The notes under the pieces: generated by a model
The model's database searches: none
Told to the model about the DNA's origin: nothing
Seen by the model: the letters and a program-made list of their open reading frames with translations, nothing else
Made by a program: the position numbers and the translations under genes
Part shown: piece by piece, positions 1 to 6,641 of the stretch
How positions within the stretch are numbered: position 1 is the first letter of the stretch
Layout of the letters: every line of letters starts with the position of its first letter
Assembly (NCBI GenBank): GCA_023391955.1
Contig: JAEWAA010000448.1
Location: forward strand, 1-7,004
Source: Bacillota bacterium
GTDB lineage: Bacteria; Bacillota; Bacilli; Paenibacillales; NBRC-103111
Length of the DNA stretch: 7,004 bases
Reading direction: 5' to 3'

Positions 1-1
1 G

Positions 2-1726
2 TATGTGATAGCCCTCTGCCTGTCCGTGCTGACAGCCTCGCTCACTGTAGTAAACCCTTACATCGGCCAGCAGATTGTGGACACCTTCATCTCGGGAAGC
101 AGTGCACTGGAAAACCTGAGCACCCAAAAAACGCTTCTCATCACCCTGTGTCTGTCCATGATCGGATTTTCGCTTCTGCGGACGGGTCTCGCTTATCTGA
201 CCTACATGCAGTACGAACGATCCTCCCAGAACATGATGTACCGGGTGCGTATCTTCCTGTATAACAAAATCCAGGGCCAGGATATGCACTACTACGACCA
301 CAACCGGACCGGAGACCTGATGACCAAGATGACAGGCGATCTGGAAATGGTGCGCCATTCCATGGCGTGGATAGTCAAGATGATCATTGAATCGCTGGTG
401 GTGTTTGCGGCGGCGCTGATTTACTTCTTCAGCATCGACGTGCAGCTGACTCTATGGCTCCTGATTTTGTCTCCCGCAATTTTTATGACGGCTTTCCTGT
501 TTGCCAAGCGGGTCCGCCCCATGTACGTGGACCTGCGCGAGAAGCTCTCCCAGCTGAATACCACCACCCAGGAGAACATCGCCGGCAACCGGGTTGTGAA
601 AGCCTTCGCCCGGGAGGAATATGAGGTGGAGAAATTCACCGAGAAGAACGTCAACTTCTCCAAAGCCAACAAAGCGGCCGCCATGGTCTGGCTGGATTAC
701 TTCCCGTATCTGGAAACCTTCGCCCAAGGCTTCAGCGTCATTCTGATGCTGGCCGGCGGGATTTTCGTCATGAACGACCGGATTACCTTCGGCGAATTCG
801 CCGCCTTCTCGTCGCTTTTGTGGGGATTGTCCAACCCGATGCGGAACATCGGCATCATCATCAATGATATTCAGCGTTTTATTGCCAGCCTCAATAAGAT
901 TGTCGACGTCTTTTATGCCAACCCGCGGATTGTAAACGAACACAATGCCGTGGTAAAACGCCGGTACCAAGGGCGTATCGAGTTCGATCACGTCTCCTTT
1001 AAATATGACAACGTCACCGTTCTGGATGATATCAACCTGAAGGTGAACCCCGGGGAAACCGTAGCCATCATGGGCTCCACCGGCTCGGGCAAAACCTCCC
1101 TGATCAACCTGATCCCGCGTTTTTACGATGTATCCAAAGGACGGGTGCTGGTGGACGGTGTGGATGTGCGCAAGCTGGAGCTTGACGAGCTCCGCTGGAA
1201 CGTAGGCATCGCTACCCAGGATGTGCTGCTGTTCTCCGACACCATCGACGGCAACATCGCCTACGGCAACCCCGAGCTTCCCGAAGCGGACGTGGTGAAG
1301 ATGGCCGAGCTGGCGGCAGCCCATGATTTTATCAGCAAAATGCCGGAGGGCTACGACACCATCGTAGGCGAACGCGGCGTCGGTTTGTCAGGCGGACAGA
1401 AGCAGCGGATCGCCCTGGCCCGTGCCATGGCGGTGCAGCCGCCGATCCTCATCCTCGACGATACCACCTCCGCCGTTGACCTGGAGACAGAGGAGCATAT
1501 CCAGAAGAGCCTGCGGGAGCTGGAGTTCTCCTGCACCAAGATCATCATCGCCCAGCGGGTGTCTACCACCGCCAGCGCCGACCGAATCCTTATTCTGGAC
1601 AACGGCAAGGTGATCGAGGAAGGCACCCACGCGGAGCTTCTGGCCAAACGCGGGTATTATTACGAAGTCTTTATGCTGCAGAATGAGGGTATTGGAAGGC
1701 AGGTGAACGCCAATGGCAAGGAATAA
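2..1726 (+). CDS. ABC exporter subunit with degenerate ATP site (5' partial)
   Basis: Half-transporter (membrane domain fused to ATPase) of a heterodimeric multidrug-type ABC exporter in the cytoplasmic membrane. The frame is open from the window edge. GTG at 5 already encodes the inside of the first membrane helix, so the true start lies upstream. Numbering from that GTG: membrane helices at about 1-25, 46-68, 118-141, 148-167, 241-256 and 259-287; Walker A GSTGSGKTS 357-365; signature LSGGQ 461-465; Walker B LILDD with Asp486 where the catalytic Glu is expected; switch residue Gln517 (AQRVST) where His is expected. These two substitutions mark the degenerate-site subunit, as in TM287 or BmrC. 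About 573 visible residues fit that class. The stop overlaps the next gene by 14 bp, so the two are co-translated. Substrate cannot be read from sequence; drugs or lipids are usual for the family. Confidence 0.95.
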   Translation, partial: YVIALCLSVLTASLTVVNPYIGQQIVDTFISGSSALENLSTQKTLLITLCLSMIGFSLLRTGLAYLTYMQYERSSQNMMYRVRIFLYNKIQGQDMHYYDHNRTGDLMTKMTGDLEMVRHSMAWIVKMIIESLVVFAAALIYFFSIDVQLTLWLLILSPAIFMTAFLFAKRVRPMYVDLREKLSQLNTTTQENIAGNRVVKAFAREEYEVEKFTEKNVNFSKANKAAAMVWLDYFPYLETFAQGFSVILMLAGGIFVMNDRITFGEFAAFSSLLWGLSNPMRNIGIIINDIQRFIASLNKIVDVFYANPRIVNEHNAVVKRRYQGRIEFDHVSFKYDNVTVLDDINLKVNPGETVAIMGSTGSGKTSLINLIPRFYDVSKGRVLVDGVDVRKLELDELRWNVGIATQDVLLFSDTIDGNIAYGNPELPEADVVKMAELAAAHDFISKMPEGYDTIVGERGVGLSGGQKQRIALARAMAVQPPILILDDTTSAVDLETEEHIQKSLRELEFSCTKIIIAQRVSTTASADRILILDNGKVIEEGTHAELLAKRGYYYEVFMLQNEGIGRQVNANGKE

Positions 1727-3488
1727 ATTCGATATTGACGAAAACCTGGAATCGCCGTTTGACATCAATCACTTCAAGCGGGCCATGATTTATATCCGGA
1801 AGCAAAAAAATCCCATGATTCTGGCGTTCACCCTAAGTGCGCTGTCTGCAGCCGTCGGCCTCTCCGCCCCGCTGATCATGCAGCATATCGTCGACGTGGT
1901 GATTCCCGATAAAGCAGTGGGCGCCTTGGTCGGCTGGTCGGCCCTGATCCTGTTCACCATCGTAGCCAGCGTCATTATGGCCACCTACCGCTCCCGGATT
2001 ATGACCCGGGTGGGGCAGGACATTATCTTCGATATCCGCACGGATCTGTTCAAGCACCTCCAGGAGCTGCCGTTCCAGTATTATGATGACCGGCCCCAGG
2101 GCAAGATCCTGATCCGGGTAGTCAACTACGTCAACTCCGTATCGGATGTGCTGTCCAACGGGATCATCAACTTTGTTCTCGAAATCGTTAACCTGCTGTT
2201 TATCGCCATCTTTATGTTTATGGTCAACGCTAAGCTATCTCTCTTGATTCTGGCGGGACTTCCCGTATTCCTGGCCCTGATGATCCTGATCAAAAACGGC
2301 CAGCGCCGGGCCTGGCAGGCGGTTTCCAACAAAAGCTCCAACGTAAACGCCTACCTCCAGGAAAGCATCAGCGGCATCCGTGTCACCCAGATTTTCACCC
2401 GGGAGCAATACAATGAGGGTACCTTCACCCGGCTGGCGGGCAACTTCCGCAAGGCATGGATGCATGCCCAATTGTACAACGGCTTCGTCCCGTTTGCCGT
2501 AGATAACCTGGCCACCATCGTGTCCACCTCCATCTACCTGGTGGGACTGCTGATTCTGGGGCCGGAGGAGGTCACCTTCGGGGTGATCATCGCCATGACC
2601 AGCTATGCGGCCCGGTTCTGGCAGCCGATCCTGAACTTGTCCAACTTATACAACTCCTTCATTAACGCCGTGGCTTATCTGGAGCGGATCTTCGAAACCC
2701 TGGACGAACCGGTGACGGTAAGCGATATTCCCGACGCGCTGGAGCTGCCTCCCATCAAGGGGGATGTCACCTTCGAGGATGTGACCTTTGCGTATGAGCC
2801 GGGCCGCAACATTCTGGAGCATCTCTCCTTCAAGGTAAAGGCCGGGGAGAGCATCGCTCTGGTAGGTCCTACCGGCGCAGGCAAAACCACCGTGGTGAAC
2901 CTGATCTCCCGGTTCTACAACATCACCGGCGGCCGGATTCTCGTGGACGGCTATGATATCAACCAGGTGACCCTGAAGTCCCTGCGCAGCCAAATGGGCA
3001 TTATGCTCCAGGACAGCTTCATCTTCTCCGGCACCATTCTGGACAATATCCGTTACGGCCGGCTGGATGCTACCGAGGAAGAAGTGATCGCCGCAGCCAA
3101 GGCTGTCCGTGCCCATGACTTTATCCAGGAGTTCGAAATGGGATATAAAACCGAGGTGAACGAACGCGGCTCCAAGCTGTCCCAAGGCCAGCGCCAGCTG
3201 ATCTCCTTCGCCCGGACCCTCTTGGCGAATCCGCGCATTCTGATCCTGGACGAAGCCACCTCCTCCATCGACGCCAAAACCGAGCGCCTGCTGCAGGAAG
3301 GGCTGAACGAGCTCTTGAAGGGCAGAACCTCCTTCATCATCGCCCACCGGCTGTCCACCGTAAAGAACTGCGACAGGATCATGTATGTGGCCGACAAGGG
3401 TGTGGCCGAGGCAGGCTCTCACGACGAGCTGATCGCCCGCCGTGGCCTGTATTACCGGTTGTATTCCGCGCAGAAAATGGAAGCGTAA
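1713..3488 (+). CDS. ABC exporter subunit with catalytic ATP site
   Basis: Partner half-transporter, 591 aa, forming the heterodimer with the preceding product. ATG at 1713 lies inside the end of the upstream gene and is preceded by AGGTG at 1701-1705, 7 nt away. A soluble N-terminal stretch (about 1-30) precedes six membrane helices between about 33 and 305. ATPase motifs: Walker A GPTGAGKTT 385-393; signature LSQGQ 489-493, altered from LSGGQ; Walker B LILDE with catalytic Glu514; switch His545 (AHRLST). The intact Glu and His make this the hydrolysing subunit. Its altered signature would face the degenerate Walker site of the first subunit, which is the known arrangement in asymmetric exporters. 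The length is near TM288 (about 600 aa) and shorter than BmrD or LmrD (about 665-675 aa). The exporter class is secure; the substrate is unknown. Confidence 0.96.
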   Translation: MARNKFDIDENLESPFDINHFKRAMIYIRKQKNPMILAFTLSALSAAVGLSAPLIMQHIVDVVIPDKAVGALVGWSALILFTIVASVIMATYRSRIMTRVGQDIIFDIRTDLFKHLQELPFQYYDDRPQGKILIRVVNYVNSVSDVLSNGIINFVLEIVNLLFIAIFMFMVNAKLSLLILAGLPVFLALMILIKNGQRRAWQAVSNKSSNVNAYLQESISGIRVTQIFTREQYNEGTFTRLAGNFRKAWMHAQLYNGFVPFAVDNLATIVSTSIYLVGLLILGPEEVTFGVIIAMTSYAARFWQPILNLSNLYNSFINAVAYLERIFETLDEPVTVSDIPDALELPPIKGDVTFEDVTFAYEPGRNILEHLSFKVKAGESIALVGPTGAGKTTVVNLISRFYNITGGRILVDGYDINQVTLKSLRSQMGIMLQDSFIFSGTILDNIRYGRLDATEEEVIAAAKAVRAHDFIQEFEMGYKTEVNERGSKLSQGQRQLISFARTLLANPRILILDEATSSIDAKTERLLQEGLNELLKGRTSFIIAHRLSTVKNCDRIMYVADKGVAEAGSHDELIARRGLYYRLYSAQKMEA

Positions 3489-3504
3489 GCGCCTCGTGTG
3501 CGTC

Positions 3505-3546
3505 AAAAACCCCCGGCCCTCTTTGTGGAGGGTACCGGGGGTTTTT
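3505..3546. terminator. Bidirectional rho-independent terminator between convergent operons
   Basis: AAAAACCCCCGG plus CCCTC (3505-3521) pairs with GAGGG (3528-3532) and CCGGGGGTTTTT (3535-3546), leaving a 6-nt loop and a 2-nt TA bulge. The run of T ends the plus-strand ABC operon, starting 16 bp after its stop. The run of A on the other side serves as the T-tract for the minus-strand operon ending at 3578. Perfect placement between two converging genes supports the call. Confidence 0.93.
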
Positions 3547-3577
3547 AGGTTGTCCGCCGCACCTGAGGCGGGCGGGC

Positions 3578-3826
3578 TTAGCTTGAAGCGGCATCCTTCC
3601 AGGCCGGCAGCTTGGCCATGGTGCGCGCTGCAATACCACGGGCGGCTTGTCCATCCAGGCCTTGGGTCCGGATGAGAAAACCCGTCATCCCTTCCAGCCT
3701 TTCATCGTAGGACTGCATGGTTCCATCCGGTCTGGCGCAGAACCTGCAATAATTCTTGCTTTCATCTCCGCCGGGATAATCTGTGGCTTGTGCCATGGGC
3801 ATGCCGCAGGCAATGCATATTTTCAT
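3578..3826 (-). CDS. Small zinc-ribbon protein
   Basis: An 82-aa protein with two CxxC knuckles: Cys4 and Cys7 (CIACGMPM) and Cys27 and Cys30 (YCRFCARPDG). It resembles the putative zinc ribbon family Pfam PF12674 (recognised from memory, not searched), whose members bind one zinc through four Cys and have no defined biochemical role. The remainder (about 36-82) is a charged helical tail without membrane segment or signal. ATG at 3826 is preceded by GGGAGGAAG at 3839-3831, a strong ribosome site. It is the last gene of the minus-strand operon, 40 bp after the CMD gene and just before the shared terminator. A zinc-dependent protein- or nucleic-acid-binding role is possible but is inference. 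Confidence 0.85.
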   Translation of the reverse strand: MKICIACGMPMAQATDYPGGDESKNYCRFCARPDGTMQSYDERLEGMTGFLIRTQGLDGQAARGIAARTMAKLPAWKDAASS

Positions 3827-3866
3827 GCTACTTCCTCCCTGGTTTTACGAGAGCTCCGCTCCGCCC

Positions 3867-4187
3867 TCAGCCCGGCAGCTGTGCCGAGTCATATGCCTCC
3901 AATGCCAGACCCAGGCATTGGGTAATCCCCGTTACACCGCTGACGGTCAGGGTCATCACGATGGTGTCCCGGATCTCCTCCCGGGTTGCTCCCGCCCGTT
4001 TAGCCATGGGTACATGTGCCGCCACCGCTCCCGCTTCCCCCCGCGAGGCCTTAATGCCGATGTAGATCAGCTGCCGCACCTTATCGTCCAAGGACGTTTG
4101 GGACAGGGTGCCGATCAGCTGGTCGAAGGCCTTGGCCGCATCCGGCGCCTCCTCCCGGAATAGCTGGAACGCATTTTTACTGGACAT
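3867..4187 (-). CDS. Carboxymuconolactone decarboxylase (CMD) family protein lacking CxxC
   Basis: A 106-aa all-helical protein of the CMD/AhpD fold. The family signature lies at about 35-75: the helix KVRQLIYIGIKASRGEAGAVAAH followed by KRAGATREEIRDTI. His58 and Glu51 are at the usual positions. The two Cys of the AhpD redox CxxC-x3-H motif are replaced by Glu51 and Ala54, so thiol peroxidase-type activity is unlikely; only Cys91 remains. I chose ATG 4187, two bases after the stop of the upstream ORF, over an in-frame start at 4259 that would read back through that gene. GAGGGG about 9-14 nt upstream can serve as ribosome site. The position suggests translational coupling inside the tetR operon. 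The substrate is unknown; decarboxylation of a lactone is a family name only. Confidence 0.88.
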   Translation of the reverse strand: MSSKNAFQLFREEAPDAAKAFDQLIGTLSQTSLDDKVRQLIYIGIKASRGEAGAVAAHVPMAKRAGATREEIRDTIVMTLTVSGVTGITQCLGLALEAYDSAQLPG

Positions 4188-4189
4188 GA

Positions 4190-4408
4190 TTACCGCTTCC
4201 CCTCGTATGGATTCACTCCCAAATCTTTTAAACCCTCTACTCCCAGCTCTGTCAGACAATAATGCTTGGGATTCTCCTCATCCCGTTGAAACCAGCCCAG
4301 CTCCAAAAGCCGTTCGAACAGCCGGTTTCCAAGCGTCCCCCCCAGATGCTCGTAGCATAGCTTGGCCTTCAGGGGAATAGGGTCAGTTTGCGTTCTCCGC
4401 AACGCCAA
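4190..4408 (-). CDS. Stand-alone winged-helix-like domain, ArsR-regulator C-terminal type
   Basis: A 72-aa protein beginning at TTG 4408. A stop at 4417-4415 excludes a longer ORF, and no ATG is available near the front. AAGGAG at 4424-4419 lies 10 nt upstream and makes this start credible. Residues about 16-66 (KLCYEHLGGTLGNRLFERL... then HYCLTELGVEGLKDLGV) resemble the C-terminal part of ArsR-like regulators, with the CY-x-HL-x-G motif and the LTE-x-G turn. The N-terminal helix-turn-helix of those proteins is absent. It overlaps the end of tetR by 26 bp and ends 2 bp before the CMD gene, so it is embedded in the operon. It could be a genuine small regulator or ligand-binding partner, or a decayed regulator. 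The clean frame and good ribosome site favour a working gene. The family assignment rests on recognition, not a search. Confidence 0.7.
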   Translation of the reverse strand: MALRRTQTDPIPLKAKLCYEHLGGTLGNRLFERLLELGWFQRDEENPKHYCLTELGVEGLKDLGVNPYEGKR

Positions 4409-5018
4409 GGCAGATCAGCTCCTTTTTTTGAACCAGCTTCAAATAATGCTCCGTCAGGGTCCGGCCATGGCGGCGGAGAACCCCGCCCTCCGGCGCGAAT
4501 AAATCCCCGTTGCCCAGATAATAATGGATCAGCCCCATCCATGTATTAAACAGCAGGCTTAAGGGAATTTCCGTGTCCCCTACCACGCCCGTTTCCGCCC
4601 GGTCCCGCTCCAGCGCTTGGCTGAAGTGGAAGGAAACCGCCGACTGCAGCCCGGTCCAGGCATCCCTGGCCTCCTGCGGAAGCAGCCGGTTCTCAATGAC
4701 CAGCCGGGTATAAAACGGCTCATGCCGGCTTATGCCGGCAATATGGACGTCAAGAAACTCCCGGAGCGTCCGGCAGGAAACCGCTGACAGGTGAGTGTCT
4801 TGGGCAATTTCTCCGCAATAGGCTTCCAGCACCTCTGCAACCAGCCGCTCCTGAGTGGGAAAATGGAGGAACACCGTACCGTGGGAAACACCCGCCGCCT
4901 TGGCAATATCGGCCATCCGGGCGGCCTGTATGCCCTGGGCGGAGAAGACATCATAGGCGGCCTGCAGCAGCGCCGTTCGGGTCTCTTCCTTCTGCAATTG
5001 GCGCGTTGTTTTCTTCAT
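4383..5018 (-). CDS. TetR/AcrR family transcriptional regulator
   Basis: A 211-aa repressor-type regulator. The N-terminal DNA-binding domain spans about 8-60. Its helix-turn-helix at 32-53 (MADIAKAAGVSHGTVFLHFP) is the TetR hallmark, here with FLHF in place of the common YYHF. The remaining 150 residues form the variable helical ligand-binding and dimer domain, from which the ligand cannot be read. ATG 5018 is preceded by AAGGAG at 5031-5026 with a 7-nt spacer, so the start is firm. It is the first gene of a four-gene operon and is transcribed from a near-consensus promoter overlapped by an inverted repeat, which suggests autorepression. The natural targets are its own operon: the wHTH-like, CMD and zinc-ribbon genes downstream. 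Confidence 0.94.
   Translation of the reverse strand: MKKTTRQLQKEETRTALLQAAYDVFSAQGIQAARMADIAKAAGVSHGTVFLHFPTQERLVAEVLEAYCGEIAQDTHLSAVSCRTLREFLDVHIAGISRHEPFYTRLVIENRLLPQEARDAWTGLQSAVSFHFSQALERDRAETGVVGDTEIPLSLLFNTWMGLIHYYLGNGDLFAPEGGVLRRHGRTLTEHYLKLVQKKELICLGVAENAN
4419..4424 (-). promoter_or_regulatory. Ribosome binding site supporting the TTG start at 4408
   Basis: AAGGAG on the minus strand, inside the 3' end of tetR and 10 nt before the TTG. It is the main reason to accept this rare start codon and to treat the overlapping 72-codon frame as translated. Confidence 0.65.
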
Positions 5019-5037
5019 TCGCTGACTCCTTAATCAC

Positions 5038-5051
5038 TGACTGTAAAGTCA
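5038..5051. promoter_or_regulatory. Candidate TetR operator
   Basis: The inverted repeat TGACT-GTAA-AGTCA sits directly downstream of the -10 box and covers the expected transcription start (about 5044) of the tetR operon. Perfect 5-bp arms with a 4-bp centre and this location fit an autoregulatory TetR-family operator. Binding is inferred. Confidence 0.55.
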
Positions 5052-5079
5052 TTATAGTCCCAAAAGAAAATCCTGTCTA
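5051..5079 (-). promoter_or_regulatory. Sigma-A promoter of the tetR operon
   Basis: On the minus strand -35 TAGACA (5079-5074; 5 of 6 to consensus), a 17-bp spacer, and a perfect -10 TATAAT (5056-5051). The start is expected near 5044, giving a leader of about 26 nt to the ATG at 5018. The -35 lies inside the terminator hairpin of the upstream operon. Confidence 0.85.
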
Positions 5080-5094
5080 CAGGGAAGACAGGAT
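5062..5094 (-). terminator. Rho-independent terminator of the QueG-like/MarR operon
   Basis: On the minus strand ATCCTGTC (5094-5087), a 9-nt loop, GACAGGAT (5077-5070), then TTTTCTTTT (5070-5062). It starts 29 bp after the MarR stop. The 8-bp stem and T-tract are typical. The same inverted repeat includes the -35 of the tetR promoter, so a second role as an operator cannot be excluded. Confidence 0.8.
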
Positions 5095-5123
5095 GACTTG
5101 CTCCGCACTGCACCGGGCCCCGG

Positions 5124-5552
5124 CTACACAATCCGCTGCAGCTTGCTTAACACCTCGAAAAAATCCTTCAGCCGTTCGGTCCCGATTTCACGCTCGACAG
5201 CTGCCTGGGCCTCCTCCCACAAGGGCATCGCCTCATCCAGCTTGGTTTGGCCGCCGGCGCTTAGGGAAACGGATTTTTTCCGGGAATCCGCTTCATCGGG
5301 CTTTACCTGGACGTATCCTTTTTTGCGGAGGGTCTCCACATTCCGGGTTACGGTGGTCTGGTCCATCAGGGCCAGCTCCGCCAGCTCGCCGATGGAGATC
5401 TGGGGATGGGCGGAAATATCCACCAGCAGCCCGAATTGCGCCGCAGGCAGCCCCGCGGGCAAAAAATGCCTGTCATAAAACTGCGTCACCGCTCTGGCGG
5501 TCATCCGCATCTGCTTGCATGCGCATTTATGGACGGAATGGCCTGCTGCCAT
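5124..5552 (-). CDS. MarR family transcriptional regulator
   Basis: A 142-aa winged-helix regulator. The N-terminal dimer helix carries Cys10 and Cys12 (HKCACKQMR). The core about 50-100 has the MarR helix-turn-helix (IGELAELALMDQTTVTRNVETLRKKG) followed by the wing with DEADSRKKSVSLS, the D-x-R-x-K-x-x-x-LS pattern diagnostic of MarR. A C-terminal helix completes the dimer domain. ATG 5552 is preferred over an in-frame GTG at 5561 because the purine-rich AGAGGG just upstream lies too close to the GTG (about 2 nt). The gene follows the QueG-like gene by 17 bp, so it is co-transcribed and likely controls that operon through the AT-rich repeats upstream. The CxC pair might sense oxidation or metal, which is inference. 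Confidence 0.93.
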   Translation of the reverse strand: MAAGHSVHKCACKQMRMTARAVTQFYDRHFLPAGLPAAQFGLLVDISAHPQISIGELAELALMDQTTVTRNVETLRKKGYVQVKPDEADSRKKSVSLSAGGQTKLDEAMPLWEEAQAAVEREIGTERLKDFFEVLSKLQRIV

Positions 5553-5569
5553 ACTTGTCACTTCCCTCT

Positions 5570-6607
5570 TTATGCTTCCAACAGCAACTCATCCCGGACA
5601 GTTTGGGCCATGCGGCGGATTCCGTCATGGCTGCTGCCGCAGGCCTGCAGAATCGGGTCGCGGTAGCTGTCCCGGTAATTGTTGCGCATATAGTTTAACA
5701 CATTTATTTTCCACTTCCATAATTCTTCCGGGGTTAAATAGAAAAATTTGGGCTGGATCTTCTCACGGTAAGTGTCCTCCGTCAGCTCCAGAATCCGCTC
5801 CGGCTCCAAAAGCTCCGCCACCTCAGGCAATCCGGGGAAATCCAGAGCCTCCTTCCATTGGTTCCGGTTCATGGGGCAGGCATCCTGACACAAATCACAG
5901 CCGTAGATGCAGGTCCCGAAGCTATTGCGGAGGGGCTCCTGCCACAGGTCGCGGCCGCCGAAGGTGGTCATGTAGGAGATACAGGCGGTGGGCTGCATAA
6001 CGTAAGGCTCGGACAGGGAGTGGGTGGGGCAGGCGGACTGGCATTTGGTGCAGTTTTTGGGACAAGGGGGCAATGTCTCCTGCTGGCGCAGCTCCATCTC
6101 CCCGTCGGTCAGCCACGCCTCCAGATGAACCCAGGAACCGCTTTTGGTGTACAAAAAGTTGTTCCGCCGGATGATGCCAAGCCCCGCCTCCAGAGCCGCC
6201 CAGCGCAGACCCACCACACCGAACTTCCGGTTGCCTGCGGTGCGCAGCCCCAGCTCCTGCAGATACTCCTCCATCAGGAGACTGCTTTGGTATTCTGTTG
6301 TATTCGCATCCGCCCGGACATCTGTAAGATAGCTTTTGGCGATGCGGCCCTTCACCTGCTCCGGAATCCGGTATTTGCCGTAAGGCATGGTCAGGACCAC
6401 CACCGACCTCGCCCACGGGAAATGCGCCAGCGGCTCCGTCAACCGCATCTGATTCCGGTAAAAGGGCACGGATTCCGGAAGCTTCTCCATCCGCTCGGCG
6501 AATTTATCCCGGTAGCCGTCCATAGCGCCGATGGGAATAATGCCGCAGCCTTCATACCCCAGTTCCTCCGCCCGCTGGCGGATCAGCTGTTCCTTGGGGA
6601 GTGTCAT
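5570..6607 (-). CDS. QueG-like double [4Fe-4S] reductase
   Basis: A 345-aa protein of the epoxyqueuosine reductase superfamily. The N-terminal part (about 1-175) corresponds to the cobalamin-binding DUF1730-type region and includes LRWAALEAGLGIIRRNNFLY at 134-153 and GSWVHLEAWLT at 157-167, matching the family AGLG and GS blocks. The ferredoxin part follows: Cys182, 186, 189, 193 (CPKNCTKCQSACPT), Cys209 (CISYMTTF) and Cys233, 237, 240, 244 (CIYGCDLCQDACPMN), enough for two clusters. Differences from classic QueG: the first Cys is one residue farther out, CPWN is CPMN, and the usual GxDYH stretch is not evident. It may be QueG, which reduces epoxyqueuosine to queuosine in tRNA, or a paralogue with another substrate. 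ATG 6607 was chosen for its AAAGGAGGT ribosome site; the open frame to 6709 passes through the promoter leader. First gene of an operon with the MarR gene. Confidence 0.85.
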   Translation of the reverse strand: MTLPKEQLIRQRAEELGYEGCGIIPIGAMDGYRDKFAERMEKLPESVPFYRNQMRLTEPLAHFPWARSVVVLTMPYGKYRIPEQVKGRIAKSYLTDVRADANTTEYQSSLLMEEYLQELGLRTAGNRKFGVVGLRWAALEAGLGIIRRNNFLYTKSGSWVHLEAWLTDGEMELRQQETLPPCPKNCTKCQSACPTHSLSEPYVMQPTACISYMTTFGGRDLWQEPLRNSFGTCIYGCDLCQDACPMNRNQWKEALDFPGLPEVAELLEPERILELTEDTYREKIQPKFFYLTPEELWKWKINVLNYMRNNYRDSYRDPILQACGSSHDGIRRMAQTVRDELLLEA

Positions 6608-6614
6608 GCCGGTA

Positions 6615-6623
6615 ACCTCCTTT
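6615..6623 (-). promoter_or_regulatory. Strong ribosome binding site fixing the QueG-like start
   Basis: AAAGGAGGT lies 7 nt before ATG 6607, a near-perfect match to the 16S anti-SD. It abuts and partly overlaps the proximal AT-rich repeat copy, so a protein or RNA structure on that repeat could affect translation. Confidence 0.85.
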
Positions 6624-6641
6624 ATATGTATATGCATATAT
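6621..6641. repeat. AT-rich 21-bp repeat, copy 1 (leader, beside RBS)
   Basis: The core ATATGTATATGCATATAT (6624-6641) preceded by TTT is identical to the copy at 6710-6730. It contains the perfect 12-bp palindrome TATATGCATATA (6629-6640). It lies in the leader of the QueG-like operon directly beside the ribosome site. It is probably an operator for a dimeric regulator, with the co-transcribed MarR the first candidate. Confidence 0.85.

Noticed and set aside
452..1324. Long minus-strand open frame (290 codons) opposite the first ABC gene
   Set aside because: It is antisense to a conserved exporter, gives low-complexity Gly/His/Val-rich protein without domains, and reflects codon bias of the real gene.
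2646..3506. Long minus-strand open frame (286 codons) opposite the second ABC gene
   Set aside because: Antisense shadow of the membrane and ATPase coding region. It runs into the terminator, with no domain or ribosome site seen.
4188..4259. N-terminal extension of the CMD protein to 4259
   Set aside because: It overlaps the wHTH-like gene in another frame and adds residues unlike the family. ATG 4187 fits the operon spacing.
5552..5561. GTG start at 5561 for MarR
   Set aside because: The purine-rich site sits about 2 nt from the GTG, too close. The ATG at 5552 has workable spacing, although the choice is not certain.
5006..5698. Plus-strand open frame (230 codons) across tetR start, promoter and MarR
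   Set aside because: It is antisense to MarR and crosses a promoter and terminator. The product is Pro/Arg/Ser-rich and unlike a folded protein.
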